Below are positions 6,798 to 14,182 of a DNA stretch of 64,000 nucleotides, piece after piece; position 1 is the first letter of the stretch, and every line of letters begins with the position of its first letter. The notes beneath the pieces were generated by a model that worked only from the letters and a program-made list of their open reading frames with translations, had not been told where the DNA came from and ran no database searches. The position numbers and the translations under genes are program-made. The stretch comes from a virus, in IMG/VR virus record IMGVR_UViG_3300031951_000015, positions 62,001 to 126,000 of that record; one strand, written 5' to 3'.

Positions 6798-6960
6798 AAA
6801 GATGCTGTTCGTGTTGCAACTTATCTAGGTGATGATAAATTGTCTGTTGTGAATACTGAAACTCTTCAAATCGTTGTGGTTTCTTCTGCTCCATTCGAGT
6901 GAGCATATTGATCCAATCATAATGAGTATTGATTACCCAACCATAATGTGCATCATTCAT
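6790..6960 (-). CDS. Hypothetical His/Gln-rich protein (56 aa)
   Basis: Encodes MNDAHYGWVINTHYDWINMLTRM... ending with many His and Gln (YHHLDKLQHEQHLYD). Unknown. Confidence 0.65.
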   Translation of the reverse strand: MNDAHYGWVINTHYDWINMLTRMEQKKPQRFEEFQYSQQTIYHHLDKLQHEQHLYD

Positions 6961-6961
6961 T

Positions 6962-7138
6962 TTAGTTCAAGTGTTTGGGTTTTTCTGTATCAAATTGGTA
7001 GAACTTTACATCTTTCATATCAAGACACATACGGATAGTTTCGTGCTCTCGGTGCTCTCTAGCAGTGCCTTTATATAATGCTCTGCGTTGGTATGCACAG
7101 CACCAGATGTTATAGAATATTTTAGATTTCTCATTCAC
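6962..7138 (-). CDS. Hypothetical basic protein, GTG start (58 aa)
   Basis: A GTGA overlap with the upstream stop and a GGTTAGGG stretch just upstream decide the GTG start. It encodes (M)NEKSKIFYNIWCCAYQRRALYKG..., basic with a CC pair. Confidence 0.65.
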   Translation of the reverse strand: MNEKSKIFYNIWCCAYQRRALYKGTAREHREHETIRMCLDMKDVKFYQFDTEKPKHLN

Positions 7139-7347
7139 TGCCCTAACCTCAACTTACGTTCAGGTGAAATAGTGCGATTGAATGGGTCATCATAAGGAAA
7201 AATATATTCTTGCATCCAACCATAAGAAAGTGCTTCCCAAAAATCATCTGGAAAGTGCTCAATAGTATCATAACTATCCAAAGCATACCAGAAGTTATGG
7301 AAACCATCAAGGAAGAGTTCCCATTTTGTTGGGTTTTCAAATCTCAT
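7135..7347 (-). CDS. Hypothetical protein rich in aromatics (70 aa)
   Basis: MRFENPTKWELFLDGFHNFWYALD... is dense in Phe, Trp and Tyr. It overlaps the upstream gene by 11 bp. A 63-aa ORF in another frame at the same place is a shadow. Confidence 0.7.
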   Translation of the reverse strand: MRFENPTKWELFLDGFHNFWYALDSYDTIEHFPDDFWEALSYGWMQEYIFPYDDPFNRTISPERKLRLGQ

Positions 7348-7561
7348 TTAGATTACCTGTATTAGGAGACCATAAGGTGCTTAACTTCTTACCTTTCACT
7401 ATAACATTAAAGTGATCAATCTGTCCATTTTTACGAGTAATCCCAATCCACACACTATCAGGACCCATCACTTCCATATGAAATGTATCAATATCCCGCA
7501 CGATAATCTCATCGGGATTCTTACATTCTTCCTTTGGAAAATCGTTGCGGTCTTCTGTCAT
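7337..7561 (-). CDS. Hypothetical protein (74 aa)
   Basis: Starts MTEDRNDFPKEECKNPDEIIVRDIDTF and has a beta-rich middle (GPDSVWIGITRKNGQIDHFNVIVKG). ATGA overlap upstream. Unknown. Confidence 0.7.
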   Translation of the reverse strand: MTEDRNDFPKEECKNPDEIIVRDIDTFHMEVMGPDSVWIGITRKNGQIDHFNVIVKGKKLSTLWSPNTGNLNEI

Positions 7562-7857
7562 TTCAAAACCTCATAAACATCAACGGCATCATAATCTCCA
7601 ATACCAAGTTTGAACCTTACAAAATCAGTGAGGTCAGTAGCATCACATTCATAGACACAATACCCACCATTATTATCACTTTGAACATAATTGGTGTAGT
7701 AATCATCAATCACCACCATAATTGCAAGAGCACGGGATTGGTCGTGCTCTGTGATGGTTTTATGAGGATGTGCTACGATATTCGTGATACACTTAAAGAG
7801 TTCTTCTCTTGTGTATGAGAATGCTTTTGCTTCTTGGTTGAGTGAATAAGTCATCAA
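7558..7857 (-). CDS. Hypothetical protein (99 aa)
   Basis: MMTYSLNQEAKAFSYTREELFKC... with ATGA overlaps at both ends. No motif recognised. Confidence 0.75.
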   Translation of the reverse strand: MMTYSLNQEAKAFSYTREELFKCITNIVAHPHKTITEHDQSRALAIMVVIDDYYTNYVQSDNNGGYCVYECDATDLTDFVRFKLGIGDYDAVDVYEVLK

Positions 7858-8090
7858 ACCTCTCCGTATGCTTCCAGAATAGCACGGGCAACTGCGATTG
7901 CCAAATCCTTCTGTGCGATACTCATATCCTCACGAGCACCCCCTTCACAGGAAGTAATGAAGACACCAGCATTATCTACTGTAAGTTCTACCCGATGAAA
8001 AATCTTTTCATCATCAGGGTCAGACATCGTGAAGACATCAATCTTACTGCGGAGCACATCAGTTCCAGGAAGTTTTGTGTAGAAAGGCAT
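7854..8090 (-). CDS. Hypothetical protein (78 aa)
   Basis: MPFYTKLPGTDVLRSKIDVFTMSDPDDEK... is the first gene after the promoter at 8117. The leader contains AAAGGA as ribosome-binding site. Unknown function. Confidence 0.75.
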   Translation of the reverse strand: MPFYTKLPGTDVLRSKIDVFTMSDPDDEKIFHRVELTVDNAGVFITSCEGGAREDMSIAQKDLAIAVARAILEAYGEV

Positions 8091-8116
8091 TAGGGAGTTC
8101 CTTTGTGTATGAGACT

Positions 8117-8145
8117 ATTATAGGGCATCAAGTGGCATCTGTGGA
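8117..8145 (-). promoter_or_regulatory. Early-type promoter
   Basis: The minus strand has TCCACA, a 17-nt spacer and a perfect TATAAT (8117-8122), followed by AGTCTCATACACA. Nearly the same downstream sequence follows the -10 of the 18161 promoter. Confidence 0.6.
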
Positions 8146-8397
8146 GTGCTCTTGTGCCACTTTCATAACTGTCTCATGCCTCTTGTTGCTTTCGTTTCCT
8201 TGTTCTTCAATCAGGTCAGCAAGGTTGTTCAAATCTTCTACAGAAATACTCTCCTTCATATTATACTTACGGGCAAAGGCATAAAGCACAGCACGAATTG
8301 TGGTTGCCTGCAAATGTTCCATGCTGGTAAGAGAACCCCAAGGAGCAGCAGCACATTCATCGTTGTAGTATTCGTTATATCGGTCTATGAGTCTCAT
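8128..8397 (-). CDS. Hypothetical protein (89 aa)
   Basis: MRLIDRYNEYYNDECAAAPWGS..., helical, with an acidic stretch (ISVEDLNNLADLIEEQ). ATGA overlap with the upstream gene; its 3' end carries the next promoter. Confidence 0.75.
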   Translation of the reverse strand: MRLIDRYNEYYNDECAAAPWGSLTSMEHLQATTIRAVLYAFARKYNMKESISVEDLNNLADLIEEQGNESNKRHETVMKVAQEHSTDAT

Positions 8398-8663
8398 GAT
8401 AAAAATACCTTGAGTGTACGTCCTTCATCTTGTTCTGATATTTGAACATTAGAGCAGTCATATTGAACAAACTCTCGTCCATTCTTACCAATCACTTCTA
8501 CACGATTGATAAGTGGATAAGACTTGATGTAATCACCATTCGGTGCATAATAATCTACATCGTCTTCACCCTCAAAATCACCATAATCAATTCCAAGTGA
8601 TTCTAAGGCTTTGTTTTCTGCTTCTCGTTGTGCGGCAACTTCTAGCATTTCCTCATGGGTCAT
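8394..8663 (-). CDS. Hypothetical acidic protein (89 aa)
   Basis: The start at MTHEEMLEVAAQRE is chosen for its ATGA overlap with the upstream stop. A helical N-terminus is followed by an acidic loop (DYGDFEGEDDVDYYAPNGD) and a beta-rich end. Unknown. Confidence 0.75.
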   Translation of the reverse strand: MTHEEMLEVAAQREAENKALESLGIDYGDFEGEDDVDYYAPNGDYIKSYPLINRVEVIGKNGREFVQYDCSNVQISEQDEGRTLKVFLS

Positions 8664-8854
8664 ACACTCCACTCCCTTGCTTCCCAATCCATCAGGCACA
8701 TGTTAGTTTGCTCCTTATCAGTATAGTTGTCGTAAGCATACTGACGACACTCTTCTTCTGTGCCCTCAAACAGCATTTCATACATCTTGTGGTCTCCATC
8801 GTAGGTAAACTTATAAAGCCCCCACTCATCATAGCAGTCGGGAAAGAATGGCAT
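8660..8854 (-). CDS. Hypothetical protein (64 aa)
   Basis: MPFFPDCYDEWGLYKFTYDGDHK..., acidic and Tyr-rich. One-base overlap upstream and ATGA downstream. Unknown. Confidence 0.7.
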   Translation of the reverse strand: MPFFPDCYDEWGLYKFTYDGDHKMYEMLFEGTEEECRQYAYDNYTDKEQTNMCLMDWEAREWSV

Positions 8855-9441
8855 TATCGTAGTTTCCCCTTAATTTTCTTGAGACAATCGTTGAAACCAT
8901 CTACCGTGCATTCAACATACTCATTTTGAGAACCAGCAGAAGATTGTTCTTTCGGTAAGAACAACTCAATCCTATCTACCAAATCCTCAATAGAAGTTTC
9001 CATATCATCATTACTATTGGTTGTAAATACATCTTCCCACCAATCATAAATCAAATCAGTAAGATTTTGTGGTTTAGTAGAAGATGAAACTACACCTTGC
9101 TTGACTGCTTCCCTGAATGCTCCTTTCAATCCATCAGCAACTTGCTCTGGTGTTTGTGGAGTTGGTTCCCACTCACTCACATTTTGTTGATAAGCAAACT
9201 CATAACCTGCTTGGAAACTTTCACTCACTTTCTTTTCTTTTGAGGCATTATATCCCATTTGAAATGCTCTCCACCTAATATCAAAAATATTATCAACACT
9301 TGGATTAGTTGGAGGATACACACCCATCCAATCTTTATATGCTTCTTCTACTGGTGATTTTGTTTTTTCCAGTTCTTCAAGGAAAGAGAGTTTCTTTTCA
9401 AGCACTTTAATTTCTGCTTTTGTTTTTTCAATTTCAGTCAT
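8854..9441 (-). CDS. Hypothetical coiled-coil protein (195 aa)
   Basis: The N-terminal 27 residues form a coiled coil (TEIEKTKAEIKVLEKKLSFLEELEK). The rest is mixed, with two segments of similar flavour (FQMGYNAS and FQAGYEFAYQ). It is one of the largest genes of the early block. ATGA overlap upstream. Not recognised. Confidence 0.75.
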   Translation of the reverse strand: MTEIEKTKAEIKVLEKKLSFLEELEKTKSPVEEAYKDWMGVYPPTNPSVDNIFDIRWRAFQMGYNASKEKKVSESFQAGYEFAYQQNVSEWEPTPQTPEQVADGLKGAFREAVKQGVVSSSTKPQNLTDLIYDWWEDVFTTNSNDDMETSIEDLVDRIELFLPKEQSSAGSQNEYVECTVDGFNDCLKKIKGKLR

Positions 9442-9602
9442 TTCCGTGCCTCCATTTTTATGCGATACTCACACCATTCTTCGTGATTTTCCAAGTATCC
9501 GTTGATTTGTGGATCACTAATCTTACAATAAGAACAACGATAATAAGGATTATCACCACCAATAGGTTCTGTTGGGTAATCGCAGTAATACTTTTCAGTC
9601 AT
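9438..9602 (-). CDS. Hypothetical Cys-pair protein (54 aa)
   Basis: MTEKYYCDYPTEPIGGDNPYYRC... contains CSYC and further Cys residues, a possible small zinc site. ATGA overlaps on both sides. Confidence 0.7.
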   Translation of the reverse strand: MTEKYYCDYPTEPIGGDNPYYRCSYCKISDPQINGYLENHEEWCEYRIKMEARK

Positions 9603-9811
9603 TTTGCCTCCCAATACTTACCTTCCATTCCACATCCGTGATACTTTCTCATATTATCACAAAAACCACCATTAGATTTCCCAGTCACAACATTTCCAGA
9701 CAGATGAGGATTGAGGCATAAGTCAAATGTGTCTCCATATCCAGTAATACGAGCACACCAATCTTTCTTGTAGTGCTTACAATCCTTACATAGACGAATG
9801 GGTTCAGTCAC
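9599..9811 (-). CDS. Cys-rich, probably metal-binding small protein (70 aa)
   Basis: The GTG start is set by a GTGA overlap with the upstream gene. Cys residues occur as CKDC, WC, LC, FC and GC, a pattern consistent with zinc or Fe-S binding. Function unknown. Confidence 0.7.
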   Translation of the reverse strand: MTEPIRLCKDCKHYKKDWCARITGYGDTFDLCLNPHLSGNVVTGKSNGGFCDNMRKYHGCGMEGKYWEAK

Positions 9812-10029
9812 AGAGGTTCTCCACAATCACAATCAAAGTCAAGGTATTCTATCACAGGTTTCCTCAAGAAGTTACAAAGGTGCCACTGTGCTTCTTCAAA
9901 TGTAGAATAATCACCATCCCTATATTCATCTACAAATATATTATACCAGAACAATCCAAATCTTTTGTGTTGTGGGTAATATCTGGTTGAGTGTCCGTCT
10001 GTGACTTTTTTGATACGATAGTTTTTCAT
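9808..10029 (-). CDS. Hypothetical protein (73 aa)
   Basis: MKNYRIKKVTDGHSTRYYPQHKRFGLF..., basic N-terminus and an acidic CDCGEPL end. Overlaps its upstream neighbour by ATGA. Confidence 0.7.
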   Translation of the reverse strand: MKNYRIKKVTDGHSTRYYPQHKRFGLFWYNIFVDEYRDGDYSTFEEAQWHLCNFLRKPVIEYLDFDCDCGEPL

Positions 10030-10211
10030 ATATCATACGGCATTTGAGGGTCTTTAGTCCACACTTTTGTATACACTAACCACTTCTCTTGTCTGTTATC
10101 CATTTCTGCTGTCCAGTGATACCCATTCTCATCAATAGCATCAAGGTAATGAATACCTTTTGTGATGTCAATAGTTCGTGTAACAGTTACAAACTTTACT
10201 TTCTCAACCAT
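10026..10211 (-). CDS. Hypothetical protein (61 aa)
   Basis: MVEKVKFVTVTRTIDITKGIHYLD..., beta-rich. One-base overlap with the upstream gene. Unknown. Confidence 0.7.
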   Translation of the reverse strand: MVEKVKFVTVTRTIDITKGIHYLDAIDENGYHWTAEMDNRQEKWLVYTKVWTKDPQMPYDI

Positions 10212-10456
10212 TAGAGTTCATCGTCCTCCAACTCATCAGCAAGACGCAGTATAGCACCCTTTACCCACTTCTGTCCCTTGATGAAATAATTTTTTTCCAT
10301 ACTCAATTCTCGGTCAGGGTCTGGTTCAATATTGAGACCCTCCACTACTTCACGGAGAGCAGCAGCAACGGCAGCATTATCATAATAATTTGGACCTGGA
10401 CCCAACTTACTATAATACTCATTCATTACTTGTTGTGCTCTGTTTTTTCTACTCAT
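10211..10456 (-). CDS. Hypothetical protein (81 aa)
   Basis: MSRKNRAQQVMNEYYSKLGPGPNYYDN..., helical with an acidic end (RLADELEDDEL). ATGA overlap upstream. Confidence 0.7.
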   Translation of the reverse strand: MSRKNRAQQVMNEYYSKLGPGPNYYDNAAVAAALREVVEGLNIEPDPDRELSMEKNYFIKGQKWVKGAILRLADELEDDEL

Positions 10457-10644
10457 AGTGCTTCTACCTCATTGGCAAGTTCATACAATACATCAACAGG
10501 ACTTTGAAGTTCTCCACAATCAGTACAAAGTCGTGCTGCTGCTTCGTTGATGATAAAAGCAATCAGTTTCTTGCGGTCATCCTTCTGTGGTCGCAATGTG
10601 AGTTCCATAGAAGCATCTAGGAGTTCTTGTGCCCTAGTCGTCAT
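10453..10644 (-). CDS. Hypothetical protein (63 aa)
   Basis: MTTRAQELLDASMELTLRPQKDDRKKL... with a CTDC pair near residue 42. ATGA overlaps at both ends. Confidence 0.7.
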   Translation of the reverse strand: MTTRAQELLDASMELTLRPQKDDRKKLIAFIINEAAARLCTDCGELQSPVDVLYELANEVEAL

Positions 10645-10904
10645 TTGTGTTCTTTATACCAACGAAGGTCTCTTGGTTTCCAATCAACTATACTACAATC
10701 AAATTGAAATCGTTTGTATCGGATAAAACCACCGAACAAATGACTGGAACCAATACTCAACTGAAATGCTGGGAATAAATCATCACATCCATAATCATCC
10801 CATTGGAGAGTAATATCCAACAGAGCAAATCTGCGGCATGAGAGAACTTGGAGAAACCATTCTTTCCCATAGTCCTCATAGGTTTCATAGTCAAAGAGTT
10901 TCAT
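10641..10904 (-). CDS. Hypothetical protein, paralogue of the 12871 gene
   Basis: An 87-aa protein starting MKLFDYETYEDYGKEWFLQVL. It shares a layout with the 12871-13155 product: DYGKEW near the N-terminus, then CRRF(or Y)ALL, a YG-rich turn, F-x-LQ/QLSIG/SMG and a C-terminal DWKPRDLR/NWRDEL segment. The start seven codons inside the longest frame is chosen because MKL begins both copies. Function unknown. Confidence 0.7.
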   Translation of the reverse strand: MKLFDYETYEDYGKEWFLQVLSCRRFALLDITLQWDDYGCDDLFPAFQLSIGSSHLFGGFIRYKRFQFDCSIVDWKPRDLRWYKEHK

Positions 10905-11340
10905 CAATCCTCTCCATTTTAGCAAGGGGTTCGTGTCCCCATTTCATAGGGTCATCATAGCATACCTGCATCATTTCAGGCCACTTTCTTTCCGAATCCT
11001 CACTCTCAATAATACCTTCTTCTACTGCCCGTTCCCAAGAAAGTTTCTTACGAATAACACAGTGAAGGTCATAAAGAACTCCATTATTCTTGGGAAGGTC
11101 TGGATGCCCAATACCCAAAGAAACTTGAGGACAATCAATATCATCTACCATATGATTGCAAAGAATATTGCCAATCGTGCGTGTGTCTTCGTGAAGTTTG
11201 GTATAATCAGTCGGTTTTTTAAGAGGCAACCAATCCACAATCTCTTCCCACTGCCCCAACTGAACTCGTTGGAGTACATCAGTAGCATATTGCAGTGCCC
11301 GTGCCTGTTCTTCTGTGATAGTGAGAGTGTAGGTTTTCAT
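10891..11340 (-). CDS. Hypothetical protein (149 aa)
   Basis: MKTYTLTITEEQARALQYATDVLQRVQLGQWE resembles small phage proteins with a helical core that begin TLTITEEQ. The middle carries a conserved-looking LGIGHPDLP loop. ATGA overlap with the upstream membrane protein. Unknown. Confidence 0.7.
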   Translation of the reverse strand: MKTYTLTITEEQARALQYATDVLQRVQLGQWEEIVDWLPLKKPTDYTKLHEDTRTIGNILCNHMVDDIDCPQVSLGIGHPDLPKNNGVLYDLHCVIRKKLSWERAVEEGIIESEDSERKWPEMMQVCYDDPMKWGHEPLAKMERIDETL

Positions 11341-11627
11341 GGATTTGTAGGTTGTTCAGGTGGCACAGGGGGTGGTGCTACTGGAGGTAGTATAACGGGT
11401 TGTTGAACTGCTTGCACTTGAGGTTGTGCCACTTGCTCAACTGGTTGTGCTGGTTGTGCTGGTTCTTCTAGTTTCTTTTCAAGTTCTTGGATTTTCTGTT
11501 CCAGAGTCTGTTCCAGAGGAGCAGTTTGTGCGTTTTTAATATCCTCAGAAATCTTCCAACTTGCAAGACCCACACTAAAAATACTAGCAAGGGCAGCAAC
11601 AACAGAAACAGTTTTAGAAAAACTCAT
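11337..11627 (-). CDS. Membrane-anchored coiled-coil, Pro-rich protein (96 aa)
   Basis: Three parts are visible: an N-terminal hydrophobic segment (residues 8-24), a short coiled coil (LEQTLEQKIQELEKKLEE, about 38-55) and a Pro/Gln/Val-rich tail ending VPPEQPTNP. This is the design of a membrane tether. The repetitive tail gives a GGTTGTGC-type repeat in the DNA. Unknown role. Confidence 0.75.
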   Translation of the reverse strand: MSFSKTVSVVAALASIFSVGLASWKISEDIKNAQTAPLEQTLEQKIQELEKKLEEPAQPAQPVEQVAQPQVQAVQQPVILPPVAPPPVPPEQPTNP

Positions 11628-11806
11628 TGGTATTCGTCCTCAGGAAAAGTAAAGTATTCGTGAATCGCAGACATCACAGCATCTTCAATATGCTCAATCA
11701 CAGCACCTTCACTGGGGTTTTCTACATGTTTGTGTGCCCGATGCCATCCTTGACGCACACCCTCTTCAATTGCCTGTTCTAAAATGACATAAAACTTAGG
11801 TTTCAT
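11624..11806 (-). CDS. Hypothetical protein (60 aa)
   Basis: MKPKFYVILEQAIEEGVRQGWHRAHKH..., helical and His-rich. ATGA overlaps on both sides. Confidence 0.7.
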   Translation of the reverse strand: MKPKFYVILEQAIEEGVRQGWHRAHKHVENPSEGAVIEHIEDAVMSAIHEYFTFPEDEYQ

Positions 11807-11976
11807 TCTTCTTCCTCACAAGGGAACATAGCATCATACTCTTCATCGGTCAGAGTCAGGTACTGAACATCAGCATCTTGGTGTTCTTCGGCATACATCA
11901 GTTGATAGTGTGCGAAGTCAGAGAGACTTGTGCTCCCATATTCTACCAGACCATCAACCAAGCACAAGTAGTTCAT
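11803..11976 (-). CDS. Hypothetical acidic protein (57 aa)
   Basis: The start at MNYLCLVDGLVEYG is set by an ATGA overlap with the upstream stop. The C-terminus is strongly acidic (DAMFPCEEEE). Confidence 0.7.
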   Translation of the reverse strand: MNYLCLVDGLVEYGSTSLSDFAHYQLMYAEEHQDADVQYLTLTDEEYDAMFPCEEEE

Positions 11977-12179
11977 AATACCTCCCAATCACATTCCCAA
12001 TGACAATCGTTGTTTACATTGACCCAGAAGAAGTATTTCTGATTCTCGGATGCAAGAAACATCATACCATCACCCTTGTCTTGCTCAACAATACAAACAG
12101 GATTGTTGCCCATCATATTACACAGACGGTTCTTCGCCTTGCTGCTTTTGGGTCTTACGGTTACTCTTTTCATTTTCAA
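11973..12179 (-). CDS. Hypothetical protein (68 aa)
   Basis: MKMKRVTVRPKSSKAKNRLCNMMGNNP..., basic N-terminus and Trp/Asn-rich C-terminus. The start could also be the Met two codons later. It overlaps the upstream gene by about 60 bp. Confidence 0.65.
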   Translation of the reverse strand: MKMKRVTVRPKSSKAKNRLCNMMGNNPVCIVEQDKGDGMMFLASENQKYFFWVNVNNDCHWECDWEVL

Positions 12180-12390
12180 TCTCTAGTTTGAGTTTACGAA
12201 TTCCAGTAATGAAGTAAGCAAAGTCACGGGTCTCTGTGATAGGTTTGGTTTCACCACACACATCACAGGTTGACGTATAAACAGAAGAACAACCTACCGA
12301 ATAAACACCATAGGTTCGTCCACAATCCATACAGGTATTATAAGCAGTTTCAAGTCTCTTGAGAAGTGCTTTCTTTTCTTTGAGGTTCAT
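12118..12390 (-). CDS. Zinc-ribbon-like hypothetical protein (90 aa)
   Basis: The start at MNLKEKKALLKRLETAY is chosen to limit the overlap with the upstream gene. CMDCG and CDVCG pairs about 20 residues apart form a likely four-Cys zinc ribbon, followed by a basic helix and a KSNRKTQKQQ tail, suggesting nucleic-acid binding. Confidence 0.7.
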   Translation of the reverse strand: MNLKEKKALLKRLETAYNTCMDCGRTYGVYSVGCSSVYTSTCDVCGETKPITETRDFAYFITGIRKLKLEIENEKSNRKTQKQQGEEPSV

Positions 12391-12544
12391 AAGGTCCAAG
12401 TTCAACACGGGGTTTTGTGTCTGCAAGGTAATCATACAGCATCTGGGCGAACCCGTACTGGGGTTTTGTGCCAGTTTCAATACTGGATGAGGTGGCAACA
12501 GTCCACATTATATCAAGTTGTAGTTTATCAGGTAAGTTCTTCAT
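12350..12544 (-). CDS. Hypothetical protein (64 aa)
   Basis: MKNLPDKLQLDIMWTVATSSSIETG... overlaps both neighbours (40 bp downstream, 17 bp upstream). Unknown. Confidence 0.65.
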   Translation of the reverse strand: MKNLPDKLQLDIMWTVATSSSIETGTKPQYGFAQMLYDYLADTKPRVELGPYEPQRKESTSQET

Positions 12545-12878
12545 CTAAATCAACATCAATACCATCAGTAAGGTCTTTCAATCGGTCAAAGAAATCTTCA
12601 TCAAGTGGATATACCTTTTCTTCTCCTCTATCAATTCTATCACACATTTCCATCAGGTACTCAAGAAACTCTTTGGGGTAGGTTTCATCTAGGTTGATAC
12701 TTGTCCAAAACCACTGGTAACATTCTTCATATGGGTCATCAGTTGGAAGTAGAGCATAGTCCTTATAGTTTCCACTGATGAGGTCTCTCCACATCTTGAA
12801 GTTATTCCACATCTCTCTCCAACCAGTTTGGAAGCAGTGACCAAAGTAATATTCAAACCAGTTTAGTTTTTTAGCCAT
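12528..12878 (-). CDS. Hypothetical acidic protein (116 aa)
   Basis: MAKKLNWFEYYFGHCFQTGWREMW... has a Trp/Phe-rich N-terminal half and a very acidic C-terminus (DVDLDEELT). It overlaps the 12871 gene by 8 bp. Confidence 0.75.
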   Translation of the reverse strand: MAKKLNWFEYYFGHCFQTGWREMWNNFKMWRDLISGNYKDYALLPTDDPYEECYQWFWTSINLDETYPKEFLEYLMEMCDRIDRGEEKVYPLDEDFFDRLKDLTDGIDVDLDEELT

Positions 12879-13155
12879 CTTTCAACTTCATATAATCTCT
12901 TGCACGGTAAAACAATTCATCACGCCAGTTACGACCACAAATATCAAAAGTGAAACCTAACCGACCAATAGAAAATAGAAAGGAGAATAGTCTTCCATAT
13001 CCCATAGAGATTTGAAGATAAGGAAATTCAATCCATTTCCCATACTCTCCATAATCAAAAGCAAGTTGAAGTAGTGAATATCGTCTTCCAGTACAAAGAG
13101 TCATATACCATTCTTTTCCGTAGTCGTTTCTTTCGCCAAATTGAATGAGTTTCAT
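12871..13155 (-). CDS. Hypothetical protein, paralogue of the 10641 gene
   Basis: A 94-aa protein (MKLIQFGERNDYGKEWYMTL). Shared landmarks with the 10641 product (DYGKEW, RRYSLL/RRFALL, LQISMG/FQLSIG) point to duplication within the early block. Unknown function. Confidence 0.7.
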   Translation of the reverse strand: MKLIQFGERNDYGKEWYMTLCTGRRYSLLQLAFDYGEYGKWIEFPYLQISMGYGRLFSFLFSIGRLGFTFDICGRNWRDELFYRARDYMKLKDG

Positions 13156-13157
13156 AA

Positions 13158-13361
13158 TCAGTAAGGTAACGACTTCAGACCATCTAATACTTCTTGGAAT
13201 CTTTCGGCACGACTCTTGTGGTGCTCTACATTCTCTTCCAATACACCTACAATATCGTCCAGCACAACATCCAGAGAGGCATCAGTATCAAAGTATTTCT
13301 GGATTGCTTCGGCAAGGTATCTCCTCCGACTCCATTCCATACTATAAGGACGATAATTCAT
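13158..13361 (-). CDS. Hypothetical protein (67 aa)
   Basis: MNYRPYSMEWSRRRYLAEAIQKYFD..., helical. It is the first gene behind a consensus early promoter (13383-13411). Confidence 0.75.
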   Translation of the reverse strand: MNYRPYSMEWSRRRYLAEAIQKYFDTDASLDVVLDDIVGVLEENVEHHKSRAERFQEVLDGLKSLPY

Positions 13362-13382
13362 AATCAGAAAGTATATGCAGGT

Positions 13383-13411
13383 ATTATAGGGTATCTAGGG
13401 CAGTTTGTCAA
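13383..13411 (-). promoter_or_regulatory. Consensus sigma-70 early promoter
   Basis: The minus strand has a perfect TTGACA (13406-13411), a 17-nt spacer and a perfect TATAAT (13383-13388). It reads into the 13158-13361 gene and the small genes beyond. Confidence 0.8.
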
Positions 13412-13611
13412 TCTTTGTTTTTTCTATCATACTGATGCCACTTGCACCAACCATCGGCAGCAATCTTTCCTTTTACTGCGGTACAGGCATTCGGTGGTCT
13501 CCACATATTACAATTGGAGCACTTCTCATTGCCCTTCGGATGATTTTGATATTTTGCTGTTTCCTTAGAAGACTTTTCTTCTTCTGCTATAAACTCTTGA
13601 TAGGATTTCAT
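13408..13611 (-). CDS. HiPIP-like Fe-S protein (67 aa)
   Basis: Four Cys in a high-potential iron-sulphur protein pattern: C31-x2-C34, C43 and C56 inside a GWC motif, with VKGKI before it. The family holds a single [4Fe-4S] cluster and transfers electrons. The N-terminus (MKSYQEFIAEEEK) is helical and extra. It lies three bases downstream of homing endonuclease 2. An electron donor for a phage redox enzyme is possible; the partner is unknown. Confidence 0.6.
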   Translation of the reverse strand: MKSYQEFIAEEEKSSKETAKYQNHPKGNEKCSNCNMWRPPNACTAVKGKIAADGWCKWHQYDRKNKD

Positions 13612-13614
13612 TGG

Positions 13615-14088
13615 TTAAGTTGTCTCTTGTAACATTTTTCTATAACAATCTCTGGCAATAATTGCTTCATCTATCGTATCATAAGTGCCAACATAGTAGT
13701 TAATCTTTTTATGCCACATATTGACTTGATATTTACCAGATGGGACTTTTTTTATATTTCTCAACTCACCATTGGGACATCTGCGATTTATATTTTGTGT
13801 AGAGTTGTCTGCCCATCTTATATTGCCAGGAATATATCCAGAGTTGTTGTTTATTCTATCAATAGAATATCCTTCTGGTCTTTCACCCAAATTTTCATCA
13901 ATATATTTTAGAAACTTTATAAAACCTGGCGGAGTTTGTGTGGTGCCGTGAAACCCTCTTTCAGACCACTCTTCAAAAATTTCTATCCCACGAGCACCAT
14001 ACTCTGAATAGTTTATATTTTTTGGATCTTTACATCTGCGTATCATACCATTCCAAGTATGATATAGGGGGTGTTGTGATACTTTCAT
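13615..14088 (-). CDS. HNH homing endonuclease with AP2-like C-terminus
   Basis: A 157-aa protein of the phage HNH/AP2 type. It has an N-terminal LYHTWNGMIRRC motif, a Y..YG.RGI segment, an HNH core (YSIDRINNNSGYIPGNIRWA, about residues 75-95) followed by TQNINRR, and a C-terminal AP2-like beta segment (KYQVNMWHKKINYYVGTYDT). Such free-standing genes cut allelic sites in related phages and spread by recombination. The ATG lies 2 nt beyond the 3' arm of a 12-bp hairpin that has a late promoter in its loop. Confidence 0.85.
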   Translation of the reverse strand: MKVSQHPLYHTWNGMIRRCKDPKNINYSEYGARGIEIFEEWSERGFHGTTQTPPGFIKFLKYIDENLGERPEGYSIDRINNNSGYIPGNIRWADNSTQNINRRCPNGELRNIKKVPSGKYQVNMWHKKINYYVGTYDTIDEAIIARDCYRKMLQETT

Positions 14089-14090
14089 TG

Positions 14091-14166
14091 TAAGTCTTGG
14101 CGTGACTGATACTATTTATAATAACATATGTGTGGGTCTTACGCAACATAATTCCGCCAAGACTTA
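14091..14166 (-). promoter_or_regulatory. Late-promoter-in-loop hairpin controlling homing endonuclease 2
   Basis: A perfect 12-bp inverted repeat (14091-14102 with 14155-14166, TAAGTCTTGGCG and its complement) encloses a late promoter TATAAATA (minus strand, 14113-14120). The 3' arm ends 2 nt before the ATG, so a read-through transcript would bury the initiation region while a late transcript lacks the 5' arm. Confidence 0.7.
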
Positions 14167-14182
14167 TTGTTGCTGCCCACCA

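Noticed and set aside
7149-7340. 63-aa minus-strand ORF overlapping 7135-7347
   Set aside because: The other frame has start/stop overlaps with both neighbours and better composition.
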